In this document: piece after piece, positions 1 to 7,012 of the stretch | How positions within the stretch are numbered: the stretch's first letter is position 1 | Layout of the letters: every line of letters begins with the position of its first letter | NCBI GenBank assembly: GCA_023402015.1 | Contig: JAEXCU010000007.1 | Coordinates: 1-32,551, forward strand | Length of the DNA stretch: 32,551 nt | Reading direction: 5' to 3' | DNA from: Pseudomonadota bacterium | Lineage (GTDB): Bacteria > Pseudomonadota > Alphaproteobacteria > Rs-D84 | The notes under the pieces: model-generated | The model's database searches: none | What the model was told of the DNA's origin: nothing | Seen by the model: only the letters and a program-made list of their open reading frames with translations | Position numbers and translations under genes: made by a program

Positions 1-2
1 GT

Positions 3-1427
3 GAAAACACCGAACACAATGCTGTTGCAATGGCCGCGATGCCATATTTTAATGAATTATTGAAAAAATACCCGCATTCCAAACTTAACGCCAGTGGGCC
101 GGCCGTTGGATTGCCCGAAAATATCATGGGCAATTCCGAGGTTGGACATATCACCATGGGGTCGGGCCGCGTTGTTAATCAATTCCTGCGCCGGTTTCAG
201 TTAGAAGATTGGGATAACAACGCCCCGCTGCGCAATTTTATCCGCGGGGTCCAAGAATCTGGTGGTGTTGTGCATTTGGCGGGCCTGATGTCCGACGGAC
301 GTGTTCATTCCGACATTAACCAAGAAATTTTCATTGCGCGGCGCGTTTTAAACACCGGCCTGCGCGTTTGCATTCACTTTATTGCCGACGGTCGTGATAC
401 CGCGCCGCAATCGGCCCCAAAATACATTGCCCAGTTTAATAAAGAATTGGCGCCATATTTTGAATCTGGCCAGGCGTTTTGGGGAACATTATCGGGACGT
501 TATTACGCAATGGACCGCAACCAGAATATGGACCGCACAGAATTGGCATTTAACGCAATCGCATGCGCGAAATCTGAATTTAATGCACCAACAATTGACG
601 CGGCACTGAATGATGCGTACGCGCGTGGTGAAACCGACGAATTTATCCGGCCAACCGTTATCGCCGGCGATGTAGCGATTAACGATCGGGATGGATTTTT
701 ATTCTGCAATTATCGCAGCGACCGCGCCCGCCAAATTGTGCGTGCGATTCTGACCACCGGCGCGCGGGTATTATGCTTTTCCCAATATGGCGAAGGGTTA
801 AATGAATTGTGCCCTGCACTGTTGCCGGATGTTGCGGTTAATGATACATTGGGCGATGTTTTGGCGGCGAACGGTAAATCACAACTGCGCATTGCCGAAA
901 CAGAAAAATATAATCACACAACATATTTCTTTGATGCGGAACGCAATGTTGATTTCCCCGGCGAAGACAAAGTTCTGATACCGTCGCCGGACGTTGCAAC
1001 ATTTGACATGAAACCTGAAATGTCGGCGGTGGAAATTACGGATGCATTATTACTGCGTTTGGCGAAATACGATGTTGTTATTTTGAATTATGCCAATGGC
1101 GACATGGTTGGACACACCGGAAACGAATCCGCCACAATCCAGGCGATGCAGGTTTTGGATGCGCAATTGGCGCGCCTGGTGCCGGCGGTGTTGGAATTGG
1201 GTGGAACGGTACTGATTACCGCGGACCACGGCAATGCAGAAAAAATGTGGGATGCGGAAAACAACCTGCCCTGGACGGCGCATACAACCAATCCGGTAAA
1301 CTTTATCGTTGTGTCCGAACATAAATACGATGTTCATGACGGCGGACTGGCCGATATTGCACCAACAATGTTAAAGTTATTAAATTTGCCCCAGCCGGCG
1401 GATATGACAGGCCACAGCCTGATTTAA
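3..1427 (+). CDS. gpmI: 2,3-bisphosphoglycerate-independent phosphoglycerate mutase, 5'-truncated by window edge
   Basis: Interconverts 3- and 2-phosphoglycerate in glycolysis using two Mn ions and a phosphoserine intermediate. The frame is open from base 3 with no start codon, and its first residues (ENTEHNA) match the segment that follows the N-terminal DGxG metal site, so about 20 residues lie outside the window. Visible motifs are GNSEVGH (catalytic Ser), ADGRDTAP, RYYAMDR, NYRSDRARQ, NYANGDMVGHTG and TADHGNAEK, the last two supplying metal ligands. The 474 visible residues fit the usual length of about 510. The gene ends just before a terminator shared with the convergent regulator gene. 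An in-frame ATG at base 30 is internal and is not the real start. Confidence 0.96.
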   Translation, partial: ENTEHNAVAMAAMPYFNELLKKYPHSKLNASGPAVGLPENIMGNSEVGHITMGSGRVVNQFLRRFQLEDWDNNAPLRNFIRGVQESGGVVHLAGLMSDGRVHSDINQEIFIARRVLNTGLRVCIHFIADGRDTAPQSAPKYIAQFNKELAPYFESGQAFWGTLSGRYYAMDRNQNMDRTELAFNAIACAKSEFNAPTIDAALNDAYARGETDEFIRPTVIAGDVAINDRDGFLFCNYRSDRARQIVRAILTTGARVLCFSQYGEGLNELCPALLPDVAVNDTLGDVLAANGKSQLRIAETEKYNHTTYFFDAERNVDFPGEDKVLIPSPDVATFDMKPEMSAVEITDALLLRLAKYDVVILNYANGDMVGHTGNESATIQAMQVLDAQLARLVPAVLELGGTVLITADHGNAEKMWDAENNLPWTAHTTNPVNFIVVSEHKYDVHDGGLADIAPTMLKLLNLPQPADMTGHSLI

Positions 1428-1430
1428 ATA

Positions 1431-1455
1431 AAACGCCCAAACGGGCGTTTTTTAA
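1431..1455. terminator. Bidirectional Rho-independent terminator between gpmI and the XRE gene
   Basis: A perfect 8-bp stem (1431-1438 with 1443-1450) closes a 4-nt loop. It has A-rich sequence before it and a T-run after it, so it can terminate both the + strand gpmI and the convergent - strand gene that ends at 1452. Confidence 0.9.
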
Positions 1456-1760
1456 TTATCTGAATTTGTTTTTTTGCCATAGCATCCCATATATTTGTAT
1501 TGCCCGTATTTATAGTGCACCCGGGTCATATGATGAAAGTGGCGATTGATTTTATTCAGGCGCATAAATCCAATTCCCACAATAAATATTCGTTCCAAAA
1601 TGGGTTGTGGGATTGGTAATTCGCCACTTTCATATTTTTTCAGCAGTTTTTCATTTGTTCGTAAAATGGTGGCCATGTTTATCAGTGGTATATTATATTG
1701 GTCGCGTGCATGTCGCAACATCGCGCCCAGGTATTTTGGATAATCCGGTGTTTCGTTCAT
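1452..1760 (-). CDS. Small XRE-type helix-turn-helix protein
   Basis: This 102-residue protein has an HTH_3-like fold at about residues 10-60. The layout L-x3-R-x-ARD, NMATIL, KLLKKYESGELPIP matches the XRE helix pattern, including the typical final 'YE.G...P' turn. The remaining 40 residues are basic and aromatic (Tyr, His, Lys) and I do not recognise them. A good ribosome site (AGGAG, about 8 nt before the ATG) supports the start. No promoter is obvious between 1761 and 1880, so transcription probably reads through from the RNA cassette at 2066-1881 on the same strand. Its targets are unknown. It could be a chromosomal regulator or an orphan antitoxin-like repressor; no toxin-like partner lies beside it. 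Confidence 0.7.
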   Translation of the reverse strand: MNETPDYPKYLGAMLRHARDQYNIPLINMATILRTNEKLLKKYESGELPIPQPILERIFIVGIGFMRLNKINRHFHHMTRVHYKYGQYKYMGCYGKKTNSDN

Positions 1761-1880
1761 TGTTTTCTCCTCTCTGTTTTCTTGGCCCGCCGCCGGCGGG
1801 AATTATGGATCGCCACGGTCGTTGGCACTCCCTCGCGATGACAAGGTTGTGTCATTGCGAGCGCAGCGTGGCAATCCAGC

Positions 1881-2032
1881 AATAAAAACACCGCCGTGAT
1901 TAAGGGCGGTTGGAGGTTAAGAACTACTAAATCAATAGTGCTGCTTATTCAAATATATCACAGCCCTCCAACCAATGTGGAGTTTTACGATTTAGGAGGT
2001 TCTTACACCCCACATCGGTAATCATCCGATGC
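1881..2032 (-). ncRNA. Structured RNA cassette B (candidate attenuator leader of the XRE gene)
   Basis: Transcribed leftward, this RNA of about 150 nt ends in a Rho-independent terminator (stem 1905-1910 with 1890-1895, then a T-rich tail). The P1 stem pairs 1965-1973 with 1908-1916 (9 bp, perfect). It encloses hairpins P2 (1961-1964 with 1940-1943) and P3 (1936-1939 with 1926-1929). The 5' arm of P1 can instead pair with 1978-1982, making a competing 5-bp hairpin. The 3' arm overlaps the terminator stem by 3 nt. A further hairpin (CATCGG...CCGATG, 2013-2029) lies near the 5' end. The plan is the same as in cassettes A and C; the family is not one I recognise. Confidence 0.65.
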
Positions 2033-2038
2033 AGGTGA

Positions 2039-2066
2039 ATTATATCACAAAGTTGCAATTGTGCAA
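2039..2066 (-). promoter_or_regulatory. Promoter of RNA cassette B
   Basis: On the - strand, TTGCAC (2066-2061), a 16-bp spacer and a perfect TATAAT (2044-2039) predict a transcription start near 2032, directly before the structured region. Confidence 0.65.
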
Positions 2067-2303
2067 ATATATTTTATGGATTGCCACGCTGCACTGCGTT
2101 TGCTCGCAATGACAATCGTGCGTGCGGAATAATCTTCACTGTCATTGCGAAGGGCGACAGCGCTGTGGCAATCCAGTCAATTAACGCCCCCCGCCACTGT
2201 CGTGGCTCGCAATGACAATGCTTTTTCGTCATTGCGAGGGAGTGCCAACGACCGCTGAGATACACCCCCACTATTTATTTGAAAGAAAACCAAAAATCCG
2301 TTC

Positions 2304-2332
2304 TTGTAATTCTATGCCCGACCAGTTATAAT
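2304..2332 (+). promoter_or_regulatory. Promoter of RNA cassette A
   Basis: TTGTAA (2304-2309), a 17-bp spacer and TATAAT (2327-2332) form a near-consensus sigma-70 promoter. The predicted start is near 2339. This appears to be the only good promoter for the cassette and for the secreted-protein gene at 2580. Confidence 0.75.
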
Positions 2333-2338
2333 TAAATC

Positions 2339-2551
2339 GTTGGCGGGTGTTCCGTCAATGGGGTGTAACGACCCGCGCTTACGCGTCTGAATACGTACCT
2401 GTGGCATGTAAATGTGCCCAGGGTATTATTACGACGAAAAACAAACTCCTGAATCCAAATCTGGGTCAGGAGGGTTGCCGAATATTCAATAAGCAACACA
2501 ATTCGTAAGATTGTCGTTAACCTCCTGACCACCAATTCTGTTGGTGGTTTT
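2339..2551 (+). ncRNA. Structured RNA cassette A (candidate attenuator leader of the Cys-rich gene at 2580)
   Basis: A transcript of about 212 nt ends at a strong terminator (stem 2528-2535 with 2541-2548, 5-nt loop, then TTTT). P1 pairs 2464-2473 with 2521-2530 (10 bp, perfect). It encloses P2 (2474-2478 with 2493-2497) and P3 (2498-2502 with 2510-2514), forming a three-way junction. The 5' arm of P1 alternatively pairs with 2446-2452 in a 7-bp hairpin. The 3' arm shares 3 nt with the terminator stem. A 6-bp stem (2343-2348 with 2371-2376) lies in the 5' domain. Only 28 nt separate the terminator from the ATG, so expression of the gene needs readthrough, which implies cis-regulation. The ligand or signal is unknown. 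Confidence 0.75.
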
Positions 2552-2579
2552 CATTTTGAATAAACAGGAGATTAATAAA

Positions 2580-3185
2580 ATGAAAAATTATCTTTTTATA
2601 ATTCCCGCATGTGCGTTGGGGGCAATGCCAATTTGCGCATTCGCAATATATGGAATTGGCCGCGGTCAGGTTGTGGATTGCGATTACCGACCGGTTTCGG
2701 ATGTTACGGTTCATGTTGAACATCCAGATGGCAGTGTTTCCAACTATGTGCAAACGGATGGGGATGGATTGTTTTCTGTGCCGTGTGAAAACGGCGAAGA
2801 CAAATTGGTGTTTGCAAAATATGGGACCAATGTGCGTGTGGTTTATACTTGTTTTGAAGGAATGCACGTAAAGTTTTGTTGCGAACCATGTACAGATTGC
2901 TTCAGTGATTCTGTTTGGTCGTCTGCGGGTACGGGCGCACGCAAGAAAACAACCAAAACGTGCAATTGCGATGGAACATGCGATTCTGAAACAGATTATG
3001 AATGTTATGGCGGATATTATGGATATCCGTCTGCATCGTCGCCGTATTGCACCGCATGTCCGGCGCCCGGCACATCAAATATTGGTACAGGTGGAATAAC
3101 CAGATGTTATATCCCGTCCGGTCGCAGTGGAACCGACGCCAGTGGCAGTTTTGATTACGTTGGTAATTGTTCGTATGTAAATTAA
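2580..3185 (+). CDS. Cys-rich secreted protein with a carboxypeptidase-regulatory-like N-terminal region
   Basis: This protein of 201 residues has a signal peptide of about 22 residues (MKNYLFIIPACALGA...CAFA). The next 50 residues (GRGQVVDCDYRPVSDVTVHV, DGDGLFSVPC) resemble a carboxypeptidase-regulatory or CnaB-like beta-sandwich. The rest is rich in Cys, Gly and Tyr, with about 15 cysteines in the mature protein, so it is probably disulfide-bonded and extracytoplasmic. It ends with C-x2-CP...CYIP...D-x2-G-x-F...C-x-Y-x-N, a motif shared with the proteins at 22296 and, more loosely, 7012. The start is set by AGGAG (2566-2570) and the signal peptide; an upstream in-frame ATG at 2541 lies inside the terminator hairpin and is rejected. 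The function is unknown. Confidence 0.8.
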   Translation: MKNYLFIIPACALGAMPICAFAIYGIGRGQVVDCDYRPVSDVTVHVEHPDGSVSNYVQTDGDGLFSVPCENGEDKLVFAKYGTNVRVVYTCFEGMHVKFCCEPCTDCFSDSVWSSAGTGARKKTTKTCNCDGTCDSETDYECYGGYYGYPSASSPYCTACPAPGTSNIGTGGITRCYIPSGRSGTDASGSFDYVGNCSYVN

Positions 3186-3208
3186 AATACCCGTCAATGG
3201 CGGGCAAT

Positions 3209-3655
3209 TTATTTCCGGCGGCGCGCCGCAAAAAATTCACGTAGTAATGCGGCGGATTCATCCGCGTATTCCGGCATTTGTTGTGTGGTCGGTTTCCACA
3301 AATGTCGGTCGGTTTCATACACGCGCGCGTTGTGCAATACTGCACCGCCCTTGGCATCCGTTGCGGCAAAATACACACCACGCAACCGGGCCAATGAAAT
3401 TGCCGTTGCGCACATTGCGCATGGTTCCAATGAAACGTAAATGTCGCAATCGTCCAGAAATTTCTGTCCCAATTTTTTGCATGCGCGGTTTATCGCCACA
3501 ATTTCTGCGTGCAGTGTCGGGTTCATTTTTAATTGCACCCGATTTTCGCCGCGTGCGATAATTTTGCCGTCGCGCACGATAACCGCGCCAATTGGCACGT
3601 CGCCATGTTCGGCGGCGCGGCGCGCCAAAATTAAAGTTTGTTTCATGAAATCCAT
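3209..3655 (-). CDS. tadA: tRNA-specific adenosine deaminase
   Basis: TadA deaminates A34 to inosine in tRNA-Arg(ACG), giving wobble decoding. This 148-residue protein has the zinc and catalytic signatures HAE (residues 49-51) and PCAMC (78-82), plus VPIGAVIV near the N-terminus as in other TadA proteins. Its length is typical. The gene is divergent from rsmD with only 17 bp between the start codons. A - strand promoter (TTGCAA, 16-bp spacer, TATACT) has its -10 box ending 7 nt before the ATG, so the mRNA is probably leaderless. No ribosome-binding site is present, which fits. A second ATG three codons in is a less likely start. Confidence 0.95.
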   Translation of the reverse strand: MDFMKQTLILARRAAEHGDVPIGAVIVRDGKIIARGENRVQLKMNPTLHAEIVAINRACKKLGQKFLDDCDIYVSLEPCAMCATAISLARLRGVYFAATDAKGGAVLHNARVYETDRHLWKPTTQQMPEYADESAALLREFFAARRRK

Positions 3656-3690
3656 GTGATAAAGTATAAATCATGGAATCAAAATTGCAA
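3638..3690. promoter_or_regulatory. Overlapping divergent promoters of tadA (-) and rsmD (+)
   Basis: For tadA, TTGCAA (3690-3685) and TATACT (3668-3663) are 16 bp apart, with 7 nt to the ATG. For rsmD, a weaker TTGTTT (3638-3643) and TAAAGT (3660-3665) are 16 bp apart, again with 7 nt to the ATG. The -10 boxes overlap, so RNA polymerase may not occupy both at once. Both transcripts would begin at or next to the start codon. Confidence 0.5.
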
Positions 3691-4218
3691 ATTATTTCCG
3701 GTACGTATCGCGGGCGAAAACTGTATTTGCCGGGCGGCGCGCGCCCGACCCAGAACCGCGCGCGCATTGCGTTGTTTAACATGATGTCATCAATCGGTGT
3801 TCGTCCCCGCATGATTTGGGACGCATTCGCGGGCAGTGGCGCGTTCGGTCTGGAATGTCTGTCCCGCTATCCAGATTGCCGCGTGGTATTTACCGATGTC
3901 GCGCCCCAGACGGTGCGGAAAAATCTGCAAATGCTGGGCGTTAATTCACGTGCGACGGTTGTGAAAATTGACGCGGTGGCGGCGATTGCAAAATATGGGG
4001 CGGATGCGGATTTAATATTTCTGGACCCGCCGTATGAAATGGCGGAAACCGGCGCGGCATTTGTTCGTAAATTGGCGCCCGTGGCGCGTGCGGGGACCAT
4101 TTTAATCTGGGAACAAGACGGCCCGTACGCGGTGATGCCGGATGAAAATGCGTGGGAAATACTGCGCGACAAACAATATGGCCGGGCGCGATTTTTAATT
4201 TTACGCCGGCGCGCGTAA
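3673..4218 (+). CDS. rsmD: 16S rRNA (guanine(966)-N(2))-methyltransferase
   Basis: RsmD methylates G966 of 16S rRNA in the 30S subunit using S-adenosylmethionine. This 181-residue protein begins IISGTYRGRKL and has RPTQNRARIALFN, matching the family's RPTxDRVREALFN signature. The SAM-binding loop is DAFAGSGAFGLE (50-61) and the catalytic motif is DPPY (118-121). The length is typical of the family. It is probably transcribed from the compact promoter shared with divergent tadA and has no clear ribosome-binding site. There is no terminator before rplY, which has its own promoter. Confidence 0.94.
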   Translation: MESKLQIISGTYRGRKLYLPGGARPTQNRARIALFNMMSSIGVRPRMIWDAFAGSGAFGLECLSRYPDCRVVFTDVAPQTVRKNLQMLGVNSRATVVKIDAVAAIAKYGADADLIFLDPPYEMAETGAAFVRKLAPVARAGTILIWEQDGPYAVMPDENAWEILRDKQYGRARFLILRRRA

Positions 4219-4226
4219 TAAAAGCC

Positions 4227-4255
4227 TTGATTTTTCAATATTTTTGGTAAATAAT
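4227..4255 (+). promoter_or_regulatory. Promoter of rplY
   Basis: TTGATT (4227-4232), a 17-bp spacer and AATAAT (4250-4255) give a predicted start near 4262. This leaves a 5' leader of about 60 nt, with a GC-rich beginning and a ribosome site (AAGGA) before the ATG at 4323. Confidence 0.6.
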
Positions 4256-4322
4256 ATGCGGCGCGCGGCACCCTTGGAGGTCGCGTGAAGTAAAACAAAT
4301 TGCTGAAAAATAAGGATTTAAA

Positions 4323-4943
4323 ATGGCAGTTAAATTAAATGCAGATATTCGCGACGTCGCTGGCAAGGGGGCCGCACGCAGCATCCGCAACAACAAAAAC
4401 ATCCCCGCTGTTATTTATGGTGAAAAACAGGCACCGGTCGCAATCCAATTGAACGGACGCGATTTTGAAATGTTAATCAGAACACCGGGTTTGCGGACAA
4501 AATTGTTTGAAATTCAAACATCAAACGGCAAAGAAGACGCCATGTTGATGGATATTCAATATCATCCGGTGTCCGATGCGGTTATTCACGTGGACTTTAA
4601 ACGCATTGATGTGAAAAAGCCTGTGAACGTTGTCGTTCCCGTAGAAGTTATCAATGCCGAAACATCACGTGGTCTGAAATTGGGCGGCGTTTTGAACTTT
4701 GCCGTTCGTCAGGTTGCATTGGTTGGTTTGATTGAAAAAATCCCAGAAAAAATTACAATTGATTTGACGAACCTGACAATTGGTGATTCTGTTCACGGAA
4801 CTGACCTGGTTCTGCCAGACGGCGTTGAATTGGGCCTGCACCAGGCAGATTTGGCGTTTGCAACAATTGGTGGCAAAATGGCCGAAGAAGCCGATAATAA
4901 ACAGGCTGCGGCCGCAGCAGCAGCGGCACCGGCAAAAAAATAA
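4323..4943 (+). CDS. rplY: 50S ribosomal protein L25, CTC (TL5) form
   Basis: L25 binds 5S rRNA in the large ribosomal subunit. This is the two-domain CTC type: an N-terminal 5S-binding beta-barrel (about residues 1-95, with GKGAARSIR and IPAVIYG) followed by a C-terminal beta domain (about 96-185). An Ala- and Lys-rich tail (AAAAAAAAPAKK) ends the 206 residues. The length is normal for the long form and contrasts with the short E. coli protein. It has its own promoter upstream and a strong terminator downstream, so it is probably monocistronic. In many genomes it is followed by pth, which is not the case here. Confidence 0.95.
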   Translation: MAVKLNADIRDVAGKGAARSIRNNKNIPAVIYGEKQAPVAIQLNGRDFEMLIRTPGLRTKLFEIQTSNGKEDAMLMDIQYHPVSDAVIHVDFKRIDVKKPVNVVVPVEVINAETSRGLKLGGVLNFAVRQVALVGLIEKIPEKITIDLTNLTIGDSVHGTDLVLPDGVELGLHQADLAFATIGGKMAEEADNKQAAAAAAAAPAKK

Positions 4944-4960
4944 TTTTGCCAAACCCAAAC

Positions 4961-4989
4961 AAAACCGTCCGTTTTCGGACGGTTTTTTA
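4961..4989 (+). terminator. Rho-independent terminator of rplY
   Basis: An 11-bp perfect stem (4961-4971 with 4976-4986), with a TTTT loop, is followed by a T-run. Confidence 0.93.
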
Positions 4990-5007
4990 TTATTTTTTTC
5001 CTGTGGT

Positions 5008-5037
5008 CTTGAAATGCATTTTAGTATTCACTATATG
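5008..5037 (+). promoter_or_regulatory. dnaK promoter with RpoH-like and sigma-70-like elements
   Basis: CTTGAAA (5008-5014) followed 18 nt after CTTG by ACTATAT (5030-5036) resembles the alphaproteobacterial heat-shock (RpoH) pattern CTTG-N17/18-CYTATNT. The same bases also read as TTGAAA, a 17-bp spacer and TATATG. Dual use is an inference from sequence similarity only. Confidence 0.5.
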
Positions 5038-5069
5038 TTGTCTTAGCAAAAGATTTTAAGGAGTGAAAA

Positions 5070-6971
5070 ATGGGAAAAGTATTGGGTATTGACCTGGGGA
5101 CAACAAATTCAGCCATGGCATTCATGGACGGAAATGACCCCAAAATTATTGAAAATTCCGAAGGTCAGCGCACAACACCGTCTGTTGTTGCATTGACATC
5201 CGGCGGCGAACAATTGGTCGGCATTACCGCCAAGAACCAGGCTGTTACAAATCCGGAAAATACAATTTATGAAATTAAACGTTTAATGGGTCTGCGTTAT
5301 GACAGCCCGGCGGTCAAAGAAATTGCCGCACGCGTTCCGTATAAAATTGTCCCGGGCGACAATGGCGACGCATGGGTTGAAATGGAAGGCAAAAAATATG
5401 CCCCATCACAGATTTCTGCCATGATTTTGGCAAAACTGAAAAAAGATGCCGAAAACTATCTGGGCGAAACCGTCAGCGACGCCGTTATTACTGTTCCCGC
5501 GTACTTTAACGATTCCCAGCGCCAGGCAACCAAAGACGCCGGTCGCATTGCGGGACTGAACGTATTGCGTATTGTTAATGAACCGACGGCCGCGGCATTG
5601 GCGTACGGTTTGGAAAAAGACAAAAACGGAACAATTGCCGTTTACGACCTGGGTGGTGGTACGTTTGACGTTTCCATTCTGGAAATCGTTGATGGTGTGT
5701 TTGAGGTTAAGGCAACCAATGGCGACACAGCGTTGGGTGGTTCGGACTTTGATGCGCGCATTTTAAAGTATCTGGTTGATGAATTCAAATCCCAGACAGG
5801 AATTGACCTGTCCAATGACAAATTGGCATTACAGCGTTTGAAAGAAGCCGCCGAAAAAGCCAAAATTGAATTGTCGTCCAAGACATCCACGGATATCAAC
5901 CTGCCGTTCTTGACGGCGGATGCATCCGGTCCAAAACACTTTAATACAACATTAACACGTGCGAAATTGGAATCTTTGGTTGATGACCTGATTCAGAAAA
6001 CAATTGAACCATGCCGCAAAGCGTTAAAAGACGCCGGTTTGGATAAATCACAGATTAACGAAGTTATCTTGGTTGGTGGTCAAACCCGTATGCCCAAGGT
6101 TCAAGAAGTCGTCAAAGAATTCTTTGGCCGCGAACCGCACAAGGGCGTTAACCCCGACGAAGTTGTTGCACTGGGGGCCGCGATTCAGGGTGGTGTTTTA
6201 AAAGGCGATGTAAAGGACGTATTGCTGTTGGACGTAACGCCGTTGTCATTGGGTATTGAAACGTTGGGCGGTGTGTTTACACGTCTGATTGACCGCAACA
6301 CAACAATTCCGACCAAGAAATCCCAGGTGTTCAGTACCGCCGAAGATAACCAGTCGGCCGTTACCATCCGTGTATTCCAGGGTGAACGCGACATGGCGGC
6401 GGATAATAAATTGCTGGGCCAGTTTAATCTGGAAGGTATCGCACCTGCCCCGCGCGGCATGCCACAAATTGAAGTATCGTTTGATATTGACGCCAATGGT
6501 ATCGTGCACGTATCCGCCAAGGATAAAGGCACCGGCAAAGAACAGACGATTTCCATTAAATCCGACGGTGGTCTGTCCGAAGAAGACATCAAGAAAATGG
6601 TTGACGAAGCGGCCGCAAATGCCGATGCGGATAAACGTAAACGCGAACTGGCCGAGGCCAAAAACAACGCCGAAGCCGCCGTATTCAGCATTGAAAAATC
6701 GCTGAAAGAACATGGCGACAAAATCAGCGAAGATGAAAAAAAGGCGATTGAAGATGCCAAGAAAGAATTGGCGGACGAAATTGCCAAGGCAGATGCAACG
6801 GCTGAATCACTGAAAGAAAAAACAGAAAAATTGACTGAAAAGGCAATGAAACTGGGCGAAGCGGTTTACAAAGCCCAACAGGAACAGTCGGCGCAATCCG
6901 CCCCTGAATCCGGCGATGCCAAATCAAACGATGACGGCACCCGCGACGCAGATTTTTCTGAAAAGAAATAA
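5070..6971 (+). CDS. dnaK: Molecular chaperone DnaK (Hsp70)
   Basis: DnaK is the ATP-dependent Hsp70 that binds exposed hydrophobic peptides with DnaJ and GrpE. Of its 633 residues, the first 380 or so form the ATPase domain, with IDLGTTNS, YDLGGGTFDVS, NEPTAAALAYG and VGGQTRMP. The substrate-binding domain follows (DVTPLSLGIET, about 390-500), and then a helical lid rich in Glu, Lys and Ala. The tail ends EKK, not the EEVDD-like end of many DnaK proteins. Start support is AAGGAG at 5058-5063. dnaJ and grpE are not adjacent, unlike the common dnaK-dnaJ operon, and a terminator follows at once. Confidence 0.98.
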   Translation: MGKVLGIDLGTTNSAMAFMDGNDPKIIENSEGQRTTPSVVALTSGGEQLVGITAKNQAVTNPENTIYEIKRLMGLRYDSPAVKEIAARVPYKIVPGDNGDAWVEMEGKKYAPSQISAMILAKLKKDAENYLGETVSDAVITVPAYFNDSQRQATKDAGRIAGLNVLRIVNEPTAAALAYGLEKDKNGTIAVYDLGGGTFDVSILEIVDGVFEVKATNGDTALGGSDFDARILKYLVDEFKSQTGIDLSNDKLALQRLKEAAEKAKIELSSKTSTDINLPFLTADASGPKHFNTTLTRAKLESLVDDLIQKTIEPCRKALKDAGLDKSQINEVILVGGQTRMPKVQEVVKEFFGREPHKGVNPDEVVALGAAIQGGVLKGDVKDVLLLDVTPLSLGIETLGGVFTRLIDRNTTIPTKKSQVFSTAEDNQSAVTIRVFQGERDMAADNKLLGQFNLEGIAPAPRGMPQIEVSFDIDANGIVHVSAKDKGTGKEQTISIKSDGGLSEEDIKKMVDEAAANADADKRKRELAEAKNNAEAAVFSIEKSLKEHGDKISEDEKKAIEDAKKELADEIAKADATAESLKEKTEKLTEKAMKLGEAVYKAQQEQSAQSAPESGDAKSNDDGTRDADFSEKK

Positions 6972-6983
6972 AAACATCTGCAC

Positions 6984-7012
6984 AAAAATCCCCGCGGTTG
7001 CGGGGATTTTTT
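6984..7012. terminator. Bidirectional terminator between dnaK and the Cys-rich gene
   Basis: A 12-bp stem (6984-6995 with 7000-7011) and a 4-nt loop are flanked by an A-tract on the left and a T-run on the right. The stop codon of the convergent gene begins right at its edge. Confidence 0.93.

Larger units (their letters stand above)
1806..2256. repeat. Cluster of dispersed-repeat hairpins with a 27-bp outer inverted repeat
   Basis: Three hairpin pairs carry the same core (GTCATTGCGAG and its complement). They are 1832-1842 with 1851-1861, 2103-2113 with 2141-2151, and 2206-2216 with 2228-2238. Their outer arms read GGATTGCCAC or the complement. The outermost arms, 1816-1842 and 2228-2254, are inverted copies matching at 26 of 27 bases. 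They enclose the - strand RNA cassette at 2066-1881. Similar CATTGCGAG...GGCAATCC repeats are common intergenic elements in alphaproteobacteria such as Rickettsia. No transposase is present. The short ORFs across these repeats have no protein-like character. Confidence 0.8.

Noticed and set aside
1607..2271. Short ORFs across the repeat cluster
   Set aside because: They are translations of palindromic repeats and have no ribosome sites.
2464..2530. Purine riboswitch or 6S RNA for the structured cassettes
   Set aside because: The three-way junction and terminator overlap recall a purine riboswitch, but the conserved junction bases and kissing loops are missing. The long bulged rod of 6S RNA is also missing.
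2902..3381. 159-residue - strand ORF
   Set aside because: Antisense to the 2580 gene and running into tadA in a different frame; no ribosome site or motif.
6185..6787. 200-residue - strand ORF inside dnaK
   Set aside because: Antisense shadow of the highly conserved dnaK reading frame; Ser- and Ala-rich translation typical of reverse-frame artefacts.
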